The notes under the pieces: model-generated
What the model was told of the DNA's origin: nothing
The model's input: only the letters and a program-made list of their open reading frames with translations
The model's database searches: none
Made by a program: the position numbers and the translations under genes
Source of the DNA: Clostridia bacterium
GTDB lineage: Bacteria > Bacillota_A > Clostridia > Oscillospirales > CAG-272
Assembly: GCA_017542695.1 (NCBI GenBank)
Contig: JAFXWT010000030.1
Coordinates: 1 to 24,202, forward strand
Direction: 5' to 3'
Length of the DNA stretch: 24,202 nt
Shown here: positions 7,312-16,208 of the stretch, piece by piece
Position numbering within the stretch: position 1 is the first letter of the stretch
Layout of the letters: the number at the start of each line of letters is the position of its first letter

Positions 7312-8791
7312 TCGGATACTCGTACTTCATTTCCACGTCGGGCGACAGCCCGAATGCGATCCTATACCAGTATTCGTGGTACGTGCTGTCGTACGGCATG
7401 GTGTATTTGCAGTCGCCGTCGGGCAGGTAGAAGATCGTTACGCTTTCCGCTTGATCTTCCTTGCACCGCGCGACGTTTTCCATGTTATACGCCTGTATTA
7501 TATGGTTTTTCACGTACCCGATCATCATCGGAAAAACGGACGAAACAAAGATCAGTATTCCCGCCGCGACAAGCGCCGCCGACGCCGCCGCACGCGTGTA
7601 TCTTTTCATGTTTTTGACTCCCGCCGAGAACACTTCGACGATATTTTTCGCCGTCGGCACGAACATAAGCACGACGGAGCAGATCACGGTTCTCGGCCCG
7701 TAGATCGGAGAGATCAGCATCGCCGCCTGCAAGATCACAGGAGTCAGCGTGAAGAAAAGCGCGTCGCGCTCGCCGATAAGAAATTCCGCAAAAGCAAATA
7801 AAATGTTCGTCACGAACGCCGCCGCGGTCAGTATCGCGGCGATAACGCCCAGCGCCGTGACGCCCCAAACATATGCGTAAACCGTCACGAACAGAGCGGC
7901 GGCAAAATTGATTATTGCAACTGACACGCGCAATTTATATTTGCGCGCGATCGCCGCCGCGCCGCAGGAGATCATGTATACGATGAGCGCGCCCGCCGCG
8001 CCCTTCTTCGACAAAACGAGAGACGTCAGCGGCGCGATGTTTGATATTATACGCTTGTATAAAGACATCGAATAAAACTCGGGATAGTACGTCTGCCTGA
8101 CGAAATTGCCGGGCGCGAAATACAAAACGCAGAATCCGACGACAGAGCATATTACCGTCAAAATTAAGTAAATATCAAGATTTTTCCTGTTTGATACATG
8201 CGTGTAAATTATCAGTCCCGTTATGATGAGCGCCGCGAACGCGCACTGCTCGATCATCACCGACGCGAAAAACGCGGCGACGGGCGCATATTTCGGCAGA
8301 AACTTCGTCATGGCGAATTTTTTATATACGGTGTAATACCAAAGCATCACGGGCAGGGGATAAAAATAGTTTGCCGCGCCCGTTATCCAGTATACCGTCT
8401 GATTCGCCATGCCGACGTTGATGAGCGCAAAAAGCACGCATGAGGTGCAGAGCATGAATGGGAATCGCTTGTCGTCGCGCCTGCATCCCGAGGCGATAAA
8501 AGCAACGAGATACACCGTTGTGCCGACGGATGCGACAGTGACGACGCGATATGCCCAAAGCGATCTGTCGGCGAGGATCAGCTCGCATATCAGATGCACG
8601 ACGGCGCGGCCGTTCACCTCGGCATAATGCGCCGCATTCAGCTTGAGAAACCCTTGGAATCCGTCGTCAAAAAACGTCATGTAGTAATAATCGTCGCCGT
8701 AAAAAGTCACCATTGAGATTATCGCCAGCTCGACGCCGAGGAACAGCGCGAATATGATATAATGATAGTTTTTCTTTATCGCGTTCAGCAT
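7298..8791 (-). CDS. Polytopic membrane protein, DUF6056-like
   Basis: A 497-residue integral membrane protein with an N-terminal membrane helix (about 10-28) and roughly ten further hydrophobic segments. After the first helix come G-D-D-Y-Y-Y and then H-Y-A-E-V-N-G-R. This pattern, an acidic pair in the first external loop followed by an N-G-R motif, is typical of DUF6056 proteins and resembles GT-C glycosyltransferase architecture. A soluble tail follows the last helix. A role in surface glycan transfer is only a guess from topology. The start at 8791 has GGAGGG five bases upstream. It is monocistronic, divergent from the metal-resistance operon. Confidence 0.65.
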   Translation of the reverse strand: MLNAIKKNYHYIIFALFLGVELAIISMVTFYGDDYYYMTFFDDGFQGFLKLNAAHYAEVNGRAVVHLICELILADRSLWAYRVVTVASVGTTVYLVAFIASGCRRDDKRFPFMLCTSCVLFALINVGMANQTVYWITGAANYFYPLPVMLWYYTVYKKFAMTKFLPKYAPVAAFFASVMIEQCAFAALIITGLIIYTHVSNRKNLDIYLILTVICSVVGFCVLYFAPGNFVRQTYYPEFYSMSLYKRIISNIAPLTSLVLSKKGAAGALIVYMISCGAAAIARKYKLRVSVAIINFAAALFVTVYAYVWGVTALGVIAAILTAAAFVTNILFAFAEFLIGERDALFFTLTPVILQAAMLISPIYGPRTVICSVVLMFVPTAKNIVEVFSAGVKNMKRYTRAAASAALVAAGILIFVSSVFPMMIGYVKNHIIQAYNMENVARCKEDQAESVTIFYLPDGDCKYTMPYDSTYHEYWYRIAFGLSPDVEMKYEYPNGQR

Positions 8792-8812
8792 ACGCGCCCT
8801 CCTTTTTCTTCT

Positions 8813-8841
8813 AATATATCATAATGTTGCCCGAAATGCAA
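8813..8841 (-). promoter_or_regulatory. Promoter of the DUF6056-like gene
   Basis: Minus strand TTGCAT (8841-8836), 17-base spacer, TATATT (8818-8813), about 21 bases before the ATG at 8791. Confidence 0.55.
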
Positions 8842-8846
8842 ACAAG

Positions 8847-8872
8847 TATCGGAAAAAACCGATATTTTTTTT
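8847..8872 (+). terminator. Small hairpin with T tract between divergent promoters
   Basis: TATCGG, loop AAAAAA, CCGATA, followed by eight T. It reads as a plus-strand terminator but no plus-strand gene precedes it. It may block antisense transcripts from running into the metal operon. Confidence 0.4.
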
Positions 8873-8882
8873 CAAAACCCGC

Positions 8883-8911
8883 TTGACAATCCGCCATCGG
8901 TAGAATATAAT
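8883..8911 (+). promoter_or_regulatory. Consensus promoter of the metal-resistance operon
   Basis: TTGACA (8883-8888), exactly 17 bases, TATAAT (8906-8911): a perfect sigma-A match, directly followed by the operator. Such a strong promoter fits an operon that is off only when repressor is bound. Confidence 0.9.
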
Positions 8912-8929
8912 AATACTTGAACAAGTATT
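8912..8929 (+). promoter_or_regulatory. ArsR/SmtB-type operator
   Basis: AATACTTGAACAAGTATT has perfect 8-base inverted arms around AA. It matches the known SmtB/CzrA/CadC operator core ATA-n2-TGAACA-n2-TAT. It starts immediately after the -10 box and covers the transcription start, so a bound repressor would block initiation. Confidence 0.88.
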
Positions 8930-8958
8930 CAAATGTTTTTGCGAAGGGAGGCAGAACA

Positions 8959-9321
8959 ATGAAAGACATACCGTGCTGTGAGGAGCATTGCGTTCACGAC
9001 GCGCTCGTCGACGAGGTCGAACGGGTATTGCCGTGCGAGGACGAGCTTTACGATCTCGCGGAGCTCTTACGAATTTTCGGCGACACGACTCGCATCCGCA
9101 TTCTCTACGTATTATTTGAAAAGGAAGTCTGCGTTTGCGATATCGCCGAGGTACTCGGAATGACGATCTCCGCGATTTCCCACCAGTTGAGGATACTTAA
9201 AACGGCGCGGCTCGTGAAGCACCGCCGCGACGGCAAGACTGTCTATTATTCGCTCGCCGACGAACACGTAAAAACGATACTCGGAATGGGTATGGAGCAT
9301 GTAAAGGAGAAAAGATCATGA
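8959..9321 (+). CDS. ArsR/SmtB-family metal-sensing repressor
   Basis: A 120-residue winged-helix repressor that should release the operator at 8912-8929 when it binds metal. The recognition helix region is GMTISAISHQLRILKTARLV. Two sensor sites are visible. C58-V-C60-D in the ELCVCD-like helix, with N-terminal C6, C7 and C11, resembles the alpha-3N site of CadC (Cd/Pb). D101-x-H103 with H114-x2-E117 is exactly the alpha-5 site spacing of SmtB/CzrA (Zn). I start at ATG 8959, preceded by AAGGGAGG; an upstream TTG at 8917 lies inside the operator. It overlaps the next gene by ATGA. The set of downstream genes supports Zn/Cd/Pb as inducers. Confidence 0.92.
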   Translation: MKDIPCCEEHCVHDALVDEVERVLPCEDELYDLAELLRIFGDTTRIRILYVLFEKEVCVCDIAEVLGMTISAISHQLRILKTARLVKHRRDGKTVYYSLADEHVKTILGMGMEHVKEKRS

Positions 9322-9539
9322 AAAAGACTTTTAAGCTTGAAGACCTTGACTGCGCCGTTTGTGCGGCGAAAATGGAAGACGCGATAAAGAAAATCGACGG
9401 AGTAAACGACGCCACGGTCAGCTTTATGACACAGAAAATGACTCTCGACGCCGATGAAGCGAGATTTGACGAGATAGTGAAAACTGTCGTCAAGGTCTGC
9501 AAAAAAGTCGAGCCCGATTGCAAGATAATAGTTAAATGA
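9318..9539 (+). CDS. Stand-alone heavy-metal-associated (HMA) domain protein
   Basis: A 73-residue ferredoxin-like HMA domain with the metal-binding motif D-C-A-V-C-A (C12, C15). Such domains usually form the N-terminus of CadA/ZntA ATPases; here the domain is a separate product placed immediately before an ATPase that lacks it. AAGGAG inside the end of arsR serves as its ribosome site, and the start overlaps the arsR stop (ATGA). It probably binds Zn/Cd and hands it to, or regulates, the ATPase. The aspartate before the first Cys fits Zn/Cd/Pb rather than Cu proteins. Confidence 0.88.
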   Translation: MKKTFKLEDLDCAVCAAKMEDAIKKIDGVNDATVSFMTQKMTLDADEARFDEIVKTVVKVCKKVEPDCKIIVK

Positions 9540-9540
9540 T

Positions 9541-11376
9541 ATGACAGGCAAACAGAAAAAAACGCTCGTTCGGATAATCGTTTCGGCGGCGACGCTCGGC
9601 GCGTCGTTTGCTGTCGAAAAGCTGACTGAGCTACCGTTCTGGGCGTATCTTATAATGTATCTTGTGCCGTATTTTACGATCGGATACGACGTTCTGTGGC
9701 GTTCGGTCCGCAACATCGCGCGCGGCAACGTTTTTGACGAAAATTTCTTGATGTCTGTTGCGACGATCGGAGCGTTTGCCACCGGTGAGTTTGCCGAGGC
9801 GGTGTTCGTCATGCTGTTTTATCAGGTCGGCGAGCTGTTCCAGAGCGTCGCCGTCGGGCGCTCGCGCAAGTCGATAGCGGCGCTGATGGATATCCGCCCC
9901 GACAGCGCGTGCGTACTTCGCGGCGGAGAGGAGACAGTCGTCGAGCCGGATGAAGTCGAAGTCGGCGAAACGATAGTCGTCCGACCGGGAGAGAAGATCG
10001 CCATTGACGGCGTTGTTATCGAGGGGCAGAGCAGCGTCGACACTGCGGCCCTCACGGGCGAGAGCGTACCGCGCTCGGTCGACGTCGGCGACGAGGTCAT
10101 AAGCGGAAGCATAAACACCGCGGGACTGATAAAAATAAGGACGGAAAAGCCATTCGGTAAGTCCACCGTATCGAAGATACTCGAACTCGTCGAAAACGCA
10201 AGCTCGAAAAAAGCGCAAACAGAAAATTTCATCTCGCGCTTCGCAAAATACTACACACCGTCCGTCGTCGGCGCGGCGGTGCTGCTCGCTGTGATCCCGT
10301 CGATCATAACGGGGCAGTGGAGTGAGTGGATACACCGCGCGCTGATATTCCTTGTCGTTTCGTGCCCGTGCGCGCTCGTTATTTCGGTGCCGCTCGCGTA
10401 TTTCGCGGGCATCGGCGGCGCGTCGGAGAGGGGCATTCTCGTCAAGGGCTCGAACTATCTTGAGGCGCTGTCAAAGACGAAAACAGTCGTTTTCGACAAG
10501 ACGGGTACGCTCACCAAAGGCGTATTCAGGGTGACCGAGATCGCGCCCGTCGGCGCTGATGAATCGGAGCTCATCCGCGCCGCCGCGTCTGCCGAAAAAT
10601 ACAGCACGCACCCGATAGCGCTCTCCATTGGAGAGGCGTGTCCCGACGCGGAGAATCCGACGGATGTCAGCGAGATATCGGGCGAGGGCGTGAAAGCCGC
10701 GGTTGGCGGCGTGGACGTCCTTGCGGGCAACGCGCGGCTCATGAAGAGATTTAATATCGAATTTGAAGAGACCGACGTCGCGGGAACCGTCGTCTACGTC
10801 GCGCTCGACGGAAAATATATAGGTCACATCGTCATTTCGGACGAGATCAAGCCAGACAGCGCGGCGGCGATCAAGGCGCTCGGCATGGCGGGGATCAACA
10901 CGGTCATGCTTTCGGGCGACAAGAAGAGCGTCGCCGAGAGCGTCGGGAAAGAACTCGGTCTCGGCGAGGTCAACGCGGAGCTTTTACCAGCCGACAAAGT
11001 TTCGATGATGGAAAGCATCATCAGCCGCGGCGACGGAAAAGTCGCCTTCGTCGGCGACGGGATAAACGACGCGCCCGTGCTCATGCGCGCCGACGTCGGC
11101 ATTGCGATGGGCGTGCTCGGCAGCGACGCGGCTATCGAAGCCGCCGACGTGGTGCTGACGGACGACAAGCCGTCGAAGATCGCCGAAGCGATAAAAATAT
11201 CGAAGAAAACGGGGCGCATCGTCAGGCAGAACATCGCGTTTTCGCTGTTTATAAAGGGCGTTGTGCTCGTTATCGGCGCGCTCGGCATAGCGCCGATGGC
11301 TGTTGCCGTATTCGCCGACGTCGGCGTCGCGGTGATAGCGATACTCAATTCGATAAGAGCGATGAAAACAAAATGA
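9541..11376 (+). CDS. P1B-type Zn/Cd/Pb-exporting ATPase (CadA/ZntA-like), no N-terminal HMA domain
   Basis: A 611-residue heavy-metal P-type ATPase, predicted to pump divalent soft metals out of the cell. It has an actuator TGES (172-175), the transmembrane metal site SCPCALV (C275-P-C277), phosphorylation site DKTGTLT (D319), the STHPIA nucleotide-binding HP motif and the hinge GDGINDAP. The last helix pair keeps the lysine of IKGVVLV and the aspartate of FADVGVAV, the P1B-2 Zn/Cd/Pb signature. The chain begins a few residues before the first helices, so its HMA domain is the preceding gene. The ATG lies one base after the hma stop and has only a weak ribosome site, suggesting translational coupling. 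A terminator follows. Confidence 0.93.
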   Translation: MTGKQKKTLVRIIVSAATLGASFAVEKLTELPFWAYLIMYLVPYFTIGYDVLWRSVRNIARGNVFDENFLMSVATIGAFATGEFAEAVFVMLFYQVGELFQSVAVGRSRKSIAALMDIRPDSACVLRGGEETVVEPDEVEVGETIVVRPGEKIAIDGVVIEGQSSVDTAALTGESVPRSVDVGDEVISGSINTAGLIKIRTEKPFGKSTVSKILELVENASSKKAQTENFISRFAKYYTPSVVGAAVLLAVIPSIITGQWSEWIHRALIFLVVSCPCALVISVPLAYFAGIGGASERGILVKGSNYLEALSKTKTVVFDKTGTLTKGVFRVTEIAPVGADESELIRAAASAEKYSTHPIALSIGEACPDAENPTDVSEISGEGVKAAVGGVDVLAGNARLMKRFNIEFEETDVAGTVVYVALDGKYIGHIVISDEIKPDSAAAIKALGMAGINTVMLSGDKKSVAESVGKELGLGEVNAELLPADKVSMMESIISRGDGKVAFVGDGINDAPVLMRADVGIAMGVLGSDAAIEAADVVLTDDKPSKIAEAIKISKKTGRIVRQNIAFSLFIKGVVLVIGALGIAPMAVAVFADVGVAVIAILNSIRAMKTK

Positions 11377-11382
11377 AAAAAT

Positions 11383-11417
11383 GCTCGCGGATCGCGTTAT
11401 CTGCGGGCAAATTTTTT
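11383..11417 (+). terminator. Terminator of the metal-resistance operon
   Basis: A 9-bp stem GCTCGCGGA / TCTGCGGGC followed by AAATTTTTT. The outer flanks AAATGAAAAAA and TTTTTTCATTT are also complementary, extending the stem. It starts six bases after the ATPase stop. Confidence 0.75.
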
Positions 11418-11426
11418 CATTTGCGC

Positions 11427-11455
11427 TTGACGGCGCGCGCGCTTTGTGATATACT
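11427..11455 (+). promoter_or_regulatory. Promoter of the tRNA-Leu gene
   Basis: TTGACG (11427-11432), 17-base spacer, TATACT (11450-11455), ending 11 bases before the tRNA 5' end. Confidence 0.75.
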
Positions 11456-11466
11456 TTCTTTTGCAC

Positions 11467-11549
11467 GCGGGCGTGGCGGAACTGGCAGACGCGCCGGACT
11501 TAGGATCCGGTGGGCAACCGTGCAGGTTCAATTCCTGTCGCCCGCACCA
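11467..11549 (+). tRNA. tRNA-Leu(UAG), CCA encoded
   Basis: A complete class II cloverleaf. The acceptor stem GCGGGCG pairs with CGCCCGC (11539-11545), followed by A and an encoded CCA. The anticodon stem CCGGA/TCCGG holds loop CTTAGGA with anticodon TAG, reading CTA and related Leu codons. The extended variable arm and the T arm GCAGG-TTCAATT-CCTGT are present. No terminator separates it from the acyltransferase gene 39 bases downstream. Confidence 0.95.
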
Positions 11550-11588
11550 AAATGAAATGCGGAAAGTTAAGTTCAAAGGACGTTAGCG

Positions 11589-12866
11589 ATGCTTGACGAT
11601 ATCAAAAGATTTGACATGTCTGAGCCGCCGCGGCGGCAAAAGCTGCGCCCGCTTATCTGGGCGCTGTGCTTTCCGTCGCTTCTGACGCACCGCCAGAAGC
11701 TGACGAAAATAAACATGAACGGGATAAAACCGCCATATCTTCTGCTTTGCAATCACAACGCGTTCATGGATTTCAAAGTTGCGGCGAAAGCAACTTTTCC
11801 GCGCCGTGAGAATTACGTCATCGCCATCGACGGATTTATCGGCAGGGAAGAATTGCTTCGCACCGTCGGCGGAATATGCAAGCGCAAATTCACAAGCGAC
11901 GTGACGCTGATACGTCAGATCCGCCGCGTGATACAGAACGGCGACATCGCGGTGATATATCCCGAGGCGCGATATTCTCTATGCGGCACGACGGCGCCGC
12001 TCCCGCCTGCGCTCGGGCGGCTCGCAAAGATGCTCGGCGTGCCTGTCGTGACTCTGATCTGTCACGGGCATCACGTAAACTCTCCGTTCTGGAACGTGCA
12101 CGACAGGGGCGTGAAAGGCATCACAGCCGAGATGACGTGCCTTTGCACCGCGGACGACGTGAAAAAGCTCTCTTATGAAGAAATAAACGAGCGCATCAAA
12201 AAAGCGTTCGAGTACGATGATTTTCGCTGGCAGAAAGAAAACAACATCGTAGTAAAATACAAAAAGCGCGCCGAGGGACTTCACAAGGTGCTCTATCAAT
12301 GCCCGCACTGCCGCGCCGAATACGAAATGAGCTCCGAGGGAAGCTCGCTCTTCTGCCGTGCCTGCGGAAAGAAGTGGGAGATGACCGAGCTCGGCGAGCT
12401 CGTCGCTCTCGACGGCGAAACGGAGTTTTCGCACATTCCCGATTGGTACGAGTGGGAGAGAAGAAACGTGCGCGAAGAGGTCGAAGCGGGAACGTACCGT
12501 TTCACGTCGCCGTCGGTCGTCAACGCACTCCCGAACGCGGACAGATTTATCAACATCGGACAGGCGACATTCACCCACGATATGACGGGATTTACGCTTG
12601 ATGGCGAGTACCGCGGCGAGAAGTACGAGGTGAAGATCGAAGCGTTCAAGAGCGATTCGGTCCATATCGAATATGAGTATCTCGGCAAATACGGCGACTG
12701 CGTCGATCTCAATACCCTGACCGACACGCTCTACGTCCATCCCACGTGCGAAAAATACTCGGTGACGAAGATCGCCCTTGCGACAGAGGAGATATACAAT
12801 AAGTATTGGAGAGAAAAGGGGGCGACTCTTCACGACGCGTCAAGTGAAAAAAACGCGGAAGAATAA
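11589..12866 (+). CDS. PlsC-like acyltransferase with an added zinc ribbon and C-terminal domain
   Basis: A 425-residue protein. Residues about 45-190 match the 1-acyl-glycerol-3-phosphate acyltransferase fold. The catalytic HX4D motif is H56-NAFM-D61 and the usual FPEG block is YPEAR (124-128). After the catalytic domain comes a four-cysteine zinc ribbon, CPHC (C238, C241) and CRAC (C256, C259), then a C-terminal part of about 150 residues with no family I recognise. Simple PlsC enzymes end near 240 residues, so this is an extended variant. Lipid acylation is likely from the motif, but the substrate is unknown. AAAGGA nine bases before the ATG supports the start. It may be co-transcribed with the upstream tRNA. 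Confidence 0.75.
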   Translation: MLDDIKRFDMSEPPRRQKLRPLIWALCFPSLLTHRQKLTKINMNGIKPPYLLLCNHNAFMDFKVAAKATFPRRENYVIAIDGFIGREELLRTVGGICKRKFTSDVTLIRQIRRVIQNGDIAVIYPEARYSLCGTTAPLPPALGRLAKMLGVPVVTLICHGHHVNSPFWNVHDRGVKGITAEMTCLCTADDVKKLSYEEINERIKKAFEYDDFRWQKENNIVVKYKKRAEGLHKVLYQCPHCRAEYEMSSEGSSLFCRACGKKWEMTELGELVALDGETEFSHIPDWYEWERRNVREEVEAGTYRFTSPSVVNALPNADRFINIGQATFTHDMTGFTLDGEYRGEKYEVKIEAFKSDSVHIEYEYLGKYGDCVDLNTLTDTLYVHPTCEKYSVTKIALATEEIYNKYWREKGATLHDASSEKNAEE

Positions 12867-12900
12867 ACGGGTCTCAAGCGGCTGTTTTATGCCGATGCGA

Positions 12901-12937
12901 AAAAATCGGAAATACGCAAAGTATTTCCGATTTTTTT
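12901..12937. terminator. Bidirectional terminator between convergent genes
   Basis: A perfect stem AAAAATCGGAAATAC / GTATTTCCGATTTTT with loop GCAAA, flanked by A and T runs on both sides. It ends both the plus-strand acyltransferase gene (12866) and the minus-strand pyrG operon (12984). Confidence 0.9.
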
Positions 12938-12983
12938 GATTATGCAAATAATATTCCGCACATTATACCATGCGTTTGCAAAT

Positions 12984-14615
<1,632 letters not shown>

Positions 14616-16199
14616 TTATTTTCCGCTGTCGCCGTAGTTGGACAGGACTCTCGCCGACGGATCGTTGACGTCGCACCCGCGCCACGATTTGTTGGGCATC
14701 CAGAAATCCGTTATCATCTGTGATTGCCCGGGGTAGTATTTTTCAAATATTTCTCTGTAAAGGAGAGATTCTTTTGTGAACGGTCGCGCGTGATCGTATT
14801 TCTTCCGTTTTTCCTCAAATTCCGCGTCGGAATATGTCTTTTCCGCGTATTCTTTCAGGTAATCGACCATCGAATGACCGACAGCGTCCGAAAACGCCGC
14901 CTTCTCGCGCCAAAGGATGCCGTCGGGAAGATAACCGAGTCCCTCGAACGCGTGGCGGAGCAGGTATTTTCCCTTGCCGTATTTATTCATCTTCAGCTCG
15001 GGATCGACGCTCATCACGTATCTGACGAAATCGAGATCGCCGAACGGAACGCGCGCTTCGAGCGAGTTTACCGAAATGCACCTGTCGGCGCGCAGAACGT
15101 CGTACATATGCAGCTCGCGCACGCGCTTTTCGGCTTCCTTTTGAAATTCCGCGGCGCTCGGCGCGAAATCGGTGTATTTGTAGCCGAACAGCTCGTCCGA
15201 TATCTCGCCCGTCAGCAAAACCCTGATATCAGTCGTTTGATGTATCGCGCGGCAGACAAGATACATTCCCATGCTCGCGCGGATGGTCGTTATGTCGTAC
15301 GTGCCGAGCAGATGTATCACGTCGTCGAGCGACGATATCACGTCGGCCGGCGTCATGTAAACCTCGGTGTGATCCGCGCCGATATAGTCCGCGACCTGAC
15401 GCGCGTATTTCAAGTCGATCGCGTCTGTGCTCATTCCGATCGCAAACGTCTTTATCGGCGCGTGTGATTTTTTCGCGGCGATGGCGCAGACAAGCGACGA
15501 GTCAAGCCCGCCCGAAAGCAGAAATCCGACTCCGACGTCGGCGACGAGCCGCTTTTCAACGCCCGCGATGAGCTTTTCGCGGATGTTTTCGCATACCGTT
15601 TCGATCCCGTCGTGGCATATCTCATCTACCCCCGCGATATCCGAGTAGCGCACGAATTTTCCGCCTTTATACCAGCATCCCGGCGGGAACGGCGTGATCT
15701 TATCGGTCAGACCGACGAGGTTTTTCGGCTCGCTCGCAAATATCACCGTGCCTTTCCCGTCATAGCCGTAATAAAGCGGGCGGATGCCTATCGGGTCGCG
15801 CGCGGCGATGTATTCTCCCGTTCTGCCGTCGAAAATGATGCAGGCAAACTCCGCGTCGAGCATTGCGAACATATCCGTTCCGTACTCGAAATACATCGGC
15901 AGGAGTATTTCGCAGTCACTGTCGCTTTTGAAGGTGTATCCCTTCTTTTTCAGCTTTTCACGCTCGCCGTCAAAGCCGTAGAGCTCGCCGTTGCATACTG
16001 CGTACGAGCCGTCGAGCGTGAACGGCTGCATCCCGTCGGGCGTCGGCCCCATTATCGAAAGGCGGTGAAATCCGAGCCGCCCGCGTCCCGTATCGACAAC
16101 GCGCGTGTCGTCGGGTCCGCGCGACTTTGTAGCTTCAAAGCCGCCGATAAATGCGCGCTCGTCGGCGACGTCGCCGCAATATCCTATTATCGAACACAT
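14616..16199 (-). CDS. asnB: Asparagine synthase, glutamine-hydrolysing (AsnB)
   Basis: A 527-residue protein. The glutaminase domain starts M-C-S-I-I-G, with Cys2 as N-terminal nucleophile after Met removal, and has RGPDD and the CNGELYG block. The C-terminal ATP-pyrophosphatase domain has the PP-loop SGGLDSS (229-235). It converts aspartate, glutamine and ATP to asparagine. The length and the C-terminal sequence around PFGDLDFVRYVM are like bacterial AsnB enzymes of about 525-555 residues. The start has TAGGAG nine bases upstream, overlapping the TAG stop of glnN. It is the middle gene of the operon. Confidence 0.95.
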   Translation of the reverse strand: MCSIIGYCGDVADERAFIGGFEATKSRGPDDTRVVDTGRGRLGFHRLSIMGPTPDGMQPFTLDGSYAVCNGELYGFDGEREKLKKKGYTFKSDSDCEILLPMYFEYGTDMFAMLDAEFACIIFDGRTGEYIAARDPIGIRPLYYGYDGKGTVIFASEPKNLVGLTDKITPFPPGCWYKGGKFVRYSDIAGVDEICHDGIETVCENIREKLIAGVEKRLVADVGVGFLLSGGLDSSLVCAIAAKKSHAPIKTFAIGMSTDAIDLKYARQVADYIGADHTEVYMTPADVISSLDDVIHLLGTYDITTIRASMGMYLVCRAIHQTTDIRVLLTGEISDELFGYKYTDFAPSAAEFQKEAEKRVRELHMYDVLRADRCISVNSLEARVPFGDLDFVRYVMSVDPELKMNKYGKGKYLLRHAFEGLGYLPDGILWREKAAFSDAVGHSMVDYLKEYAEKTYSDAEFEEKRKKYDHARPFTKESLLYREIFEKYYPGQSQMITDFWMPNKSWRGCDVNDPSARVLSNYGDSGK

Positions 16200-16208
16200 A
16201 TTAAACTC

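Noticed and set aside
8917..8958. Upstream TTG start adding 14 residues to the ArsR repressor
   Set aside because: It lies inside the operator and at or before the likely transcription start; the ATG at 8959 has a strong ribosome site.
9318..11376. HMA and ATPase as one gene broken by a frameshift
   Set aside because: Both products have natural ends and the HMA gene has its own ribosome site; kept only as a check in the findings.
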